Shown: in pieces, positions 61,751 through 64,000 of the stretch | Numbering within the stretch: position 1 is the stretch's first letter | Layout: each line of letters starts with the position of its first letter | Source: Lachnospiraceae bacterium | Lineage (GTDB): Bacteria > Bacillota > Clostridia > Lachnospirales > Lachnospiraceae | NCBI GenBank assembly: GCA_902363555.1 | Contig: CABJAM010000004.1 | Coordinates: forward strand, 375,778 to 439,777 | Length of the DNA: 64,000 nucleotides | Direction: 5' to 3' | Translations under genes and position numbers: made by a program | Notes under the pieces: generated by a model | The model's input: the letters and a program-made list of their open reading frames with translations, nothing else | Told to the model about the DNA's origin: nothing | Databases searched by the model: none

Positions 61751-61790
61751 TTTAAACAGTATGATGTACAGACTTTAAATAAACTTTAAA
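61751..61790 (-). promoter_or_regulatory. TTTAAA repeats before the response-regulator gene
   Basis: TTTAAA at 61751, 61774 and 61785; the last two are exactly 11 bases apart and the first is about two turns away. A -10-like CATACT on the minus strand lies between the repeats and the gene. Confidence 0.5.
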
Positions 61791-61967
61791 GAACGGAATA
61801 TTTTTATTATGTCTTTGGCGGGTAAAAATGTCAATGTTTAATCGTCTTAGCCGGGTGTATTTTAAGATTTATTTAACCTGTTTGAGATATGGGGATCGAT
61901 GCTGTTATGTATGATTGACGGATTTTTGGAGAATACTAGTTGGAACGGATTGTATGGATGTATGTTT

Positions 61968-61996
61968 GTAACTGTTCGACCGTCCGGAACGGATAT
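61968..61996. repeat. Degenerate third copy of the 29-base palindromic repeat
   Basis: GTAACTGTTCGACC then GTCCGGAACGGATAT; 21 of 29 bases match copy B at 50439. The rest of the 513-base gap between the regulator and fruK is AT-rich, with no gene seen. Confidence 0.4.
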
Positions 61997-62136
61997 GTGT
62001 TTAGAAGATGAATTAGTTTGACTGAGTCGGGTGGAAAGAACGATATAAATTCATATAAATGAACAAAATATGATTGAATTTGAATGATTGTGAAAGATTA
62101 ACAAAAAAATAAGGCAATTTTTAGCGATTAATAGGA

Positions 62137-62165
62137 TTGAAAATGAATGAGTTTGGCGTTATAAT
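62137..62165 (+). promoter_or_regulatory. Promoter of fruK-fruA
   Basis: TTGAAA (62137-62142), exact 17-base spacer, TATAAT (62160-62165). Near it are similar words, GATTGAAAATGAATGAG before and TTCAATCAAAAACAATCAC at about 62192, which resemble DeoR/FruR-type sites; no fruR gene lies beside them. Confidence 0.75.
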
Positions 62166-62233
62166 ACGTTCATAAGGATGAAGTGAACGACATTCAATCA
62201 AAAACAATCACTCCATAGGAGGCGAGATGCACG

Positions 62234-63166
62234 ATGATCTATACGGTTACTTTTAATCCGTCGCTGGATTATATAGTATCTGTGGATGATTTCCGGTTGG
62301 GGCTTACGAACCGGACGTCATCGGAACAGATGTTTCCAGGCGGGAAGGGGATTAATGTTTCTATTGTTCTAAAGAATTTGGGGCTGGATTCTACGGCACT
62401 GGGGTTTATCGCCGGATTTACCGGTGAGGAGATCGACCGCAGACTGGCCGGGATGGGATGCTCCACAGAATTTATTCCTGTGGATGCCGGTATTTCCCGG
62501 ATCAATGTGAAGCTGAAAAACATTGAGGGAACAGAGATTAACGGCCAGGGACCGGAGATTTCTGAGGAAAAGGTAAATCAGCTCCTTGCACGGCTGGACC
62601 GGCTGACGGCGGAGGATGTACTTGTGCTGGCGGGCAGTATACCGGCGACGATGCCTGATGATATTTACAGTAACATTATGGAACGGCTGCAAAGCCGGGG
62701 AACGATGGTGGTGGTGGATGCCACAAGGGATCTGCTCGTTAATGTCCTGGAATATCACCCATTTTTGATCAAGCCCAATAACCACGAGCTTGGCGAAATC
62801 TTCGATGTGGCGTTGGATACAAGAGACAGTGTCGTACCTTATGCAAGGAAGCTGCAGGAGGCCGGTGCGCGAAACGTTCTTATCTCCATGGCCGGTGCGG
62901 GCGCGGTGCTGGTGGCTGAGGACGGCAGCGTTTATGAACGCCCGGCCCCAAAAGGTGTTTTGGTCAATGGCGTGGGCGCCGGCGACTCGATGGTGGCCGG
63001 ATTTTTAACCGGCTGGTTTGAAAAACATGATTATGAACACGCATTTAAAATGGGAATTGCGGCTGGAAGCGCCAGCGCTTTTTCTGAAACGCTGGCCACG
63101 CGAAGCCAGGTGGAACATATTTATGGAGAATTAAATGAAGGGGAGGTTTATTATGAGAATCGTTGA
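62234..63166 (+). CDS. fruK: 1-phosphofructokinase
   Basis: A 310-residue PfkB-family sugar kinase. The N-terminal signature is MFPGGKGINVSIVLKNLG and the C-terminal one NGVGAGDSMVAGFLTG, with the catalytic aspartate in GAGD. IYTVTFNPSLDYIVSVDDF at the start is typical of FruK and LacC. It phosphorylates fructose 1-phosphate to fructose 1,6-bisphosphate with ATP. The next gene encodes the fructose-type PTS transporter and overlaps by 13 bases, which supports FruK over tagatose kinase. AGGAGGCGAG precedes ATG 62234. A FruR-type repressor normally heads this operon but is not present upstream here. Confidence 0.92.
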   Translation: MIYTVTFNPSLDYIVSVDDFRLGLTNRTSSEQMFPGGKGINVSIVLKNLGLDSTALGFIAGFTGEEIDRRLAGMGCSTEFIPVDAGISRINVKLKNIEGTEINGQGPEISEEKVNQLLARLDRLTAEDVLVLAGSIPATMPDDIYSNIMERLQSRGTMVVVDATRDLLVNVLEYHPFLIKPNNHELGEIFDVALDTRDSVVPYARKLQEAGARNVLISMAGAGAVLVAEDGSVYERPAPKGVLVNGVGAGDSMVAGFLTGWFEKHDYEHAFKMGIAAGSASAFSETLATRSQVEHIYGELNEGEVYYENR

Positions 63167-64000
63167 TCTGCTGGATGCAAAAAGTATTGATCTGAACGGA
63201 AGTCCTGCATCGAAAAGCGAAGCGCTGGATGCTGTGGTGGAATTAATGGCCCGAAGCGGAAAGATTGCCGATAAGGAGAGTTATCGAAAGCTTGTTTATG
63301 CCAGAGAAGAGGAAGGAACGACGGGAATCGGTGAAGGTATTGCCATTCCTCATGGCAAAGGCGATTGTGTGAAGCGTCCGGGTCTGGCGGCGATGGTTGT
63401 TAAAGATGGCGTGGATTTTGAAGCACTGGATGACGAGCCGGTGCACCTGATTTTCCTTATTGCCGCGCCCAATACGAAGGACAATGTGCATCTGGATGTG
63501 CTCAGCAAGCTGTCCATGCTACTGATGAATGAGGATTTTGTGGCAGATCTGAAGGCCGCACAGTCTGTAGAGGAATTTTTAAATATTATCGACCGTGCGG
63601 ATGAGGAAAAACCGGATCTGGATGCGTCCATTAAATCTTCAGAGGAAGCGGACGGCTCCCAATTTAAGATTCTGGCGGTAACCTCCTGCCCCACAGGCAT
63701 TGCCCATACCTATATGGCGGCAGAGGCTTTGGAAAAGGCAGCCAGAGCGCACAACTGTTTCTTAAAGGTAGAAACCCGGGGGTCCAGCGGTGCTAAAAAT
63801 GTGGTGACTGACGAGGAGATCCTTGAGGCTGACTGTATCATCGTGGCGGCTGACGCCAAGGTGCCTATGGACCGCTTCCACGGCAAAAAGCTGATCGAAT
63901 GTCAGGTCAGCGATGGCATTTCCAAAGCAAATGAACTGATCGAGCGGGCCATGAGCGGTGACGCCCCGGTGTATAAAGCGGAAAATGGCGGCGCTGTGCA
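63154..64000 (+). CDS. fruA: Fructose PTS transporter, IIA-IIB part (runs off window)
   Basis: The first 282 residues of a PTS fructose permease. Residues about 1-145 are an EIIA-type-2 domain with the phospho-histidine in GIAIPHGKGDCVKRPG (near 68). A linker of about 25 acidic residues is followed by an EIIB domain (about 170-265) with the phospho-cysteine in AVTSCPTGIAHTYMAAEALE. The IIC membrane domain must follow beyond 64000. The start ATG 63154, preceded by GGGGAGG, lies inside the end of fruK, so translation is coupled. It imports fructose as fructose 1-phosphate, the substrate of FruK. Confidence 0.92.

Noticed and set aside
1..64000. CRISPR arrays, tRNA and rRNA genes
   Set aside because: No regularly spaced direct repeats, cloverleaf-like sequences or rRNA segments were noticed on either strand; a dedicated scan was not possible.

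Overview
The window looks like a low- to mid-GC Firmicute of the gut Lachnospiraceae/Clostridia type. The protein families point that way, as do the strong AGGAGG ribosome sites, frequent ATGA-coupled genes and many intrinsic terminators. This is inferred from gene content only; no rRNA or other marker gene is present to settle the genus.

Bases 1 to about 42798 are most of an integrative and conjugative element (ICE) of the Tn1549/CTn type, with its left end outside the window. Bases 92-20311 hold DNA-processing genes: a topoisomerase III cut off at its 5' end, a primase-type zinc finger fused to an ArdC-like protease, TTRAP, a 2927-residue methylase/helicase protein with tnpV encoded in another frame inside it, DUF3848/3849, MobC and a MobP-type relaxase. 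An AT-richer cargo island at about 16200-18850 separates mobC from the relaxase; it carries a decayed AAA_4 regulator, an AbiEi antitoxin whose partner is broken, and a YhcG-type nuclease.

Bases 20535-38320 are a large accessory block. It has an XRE regulator and a two-component system, then a small membrane protein, three related FtsX permeases and one ATPase. A PadR/DUF2812 pair, NTF2-like and DUF523 genes follow, and last a complete Bce-type regulator-kinase-ATPase-permease module. Five copies of one promoter/operator, each with the same distance to its -10 box, tie much of this block together.

Bases 38500-42798 are the integration end: a 35-codon ORF, a sigma-like regulator whose ribosome site sits in a hairpin, a possible structured RNA, a small excisionase and two tandem tyrosine integrases. 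The right boundary is marked by a duplicate of the 3' end of rpsI (ribosomal protein S9), which identifies the attachment site.

Bases 42850-64000 read as chromosome. They hold an ATPase/nuclease gene broken by an amber codon, a serine-recombinase scrap, a deoxyribosyltransferase/TIR-like protein, a flavin reductase, a pRiA4b-like zinc protein, a PdaA-type deacetylase, a cation/proton antiporter, a HipA-like protein and a GGDEF/EAL pair. A minus-strand VTC-DUF4956-Cthe_2159 operon follows, then a two-component system whose upstream DNA shares TTTAAA-type repeats with it, and finally fruK-fruA, which runs off the window.
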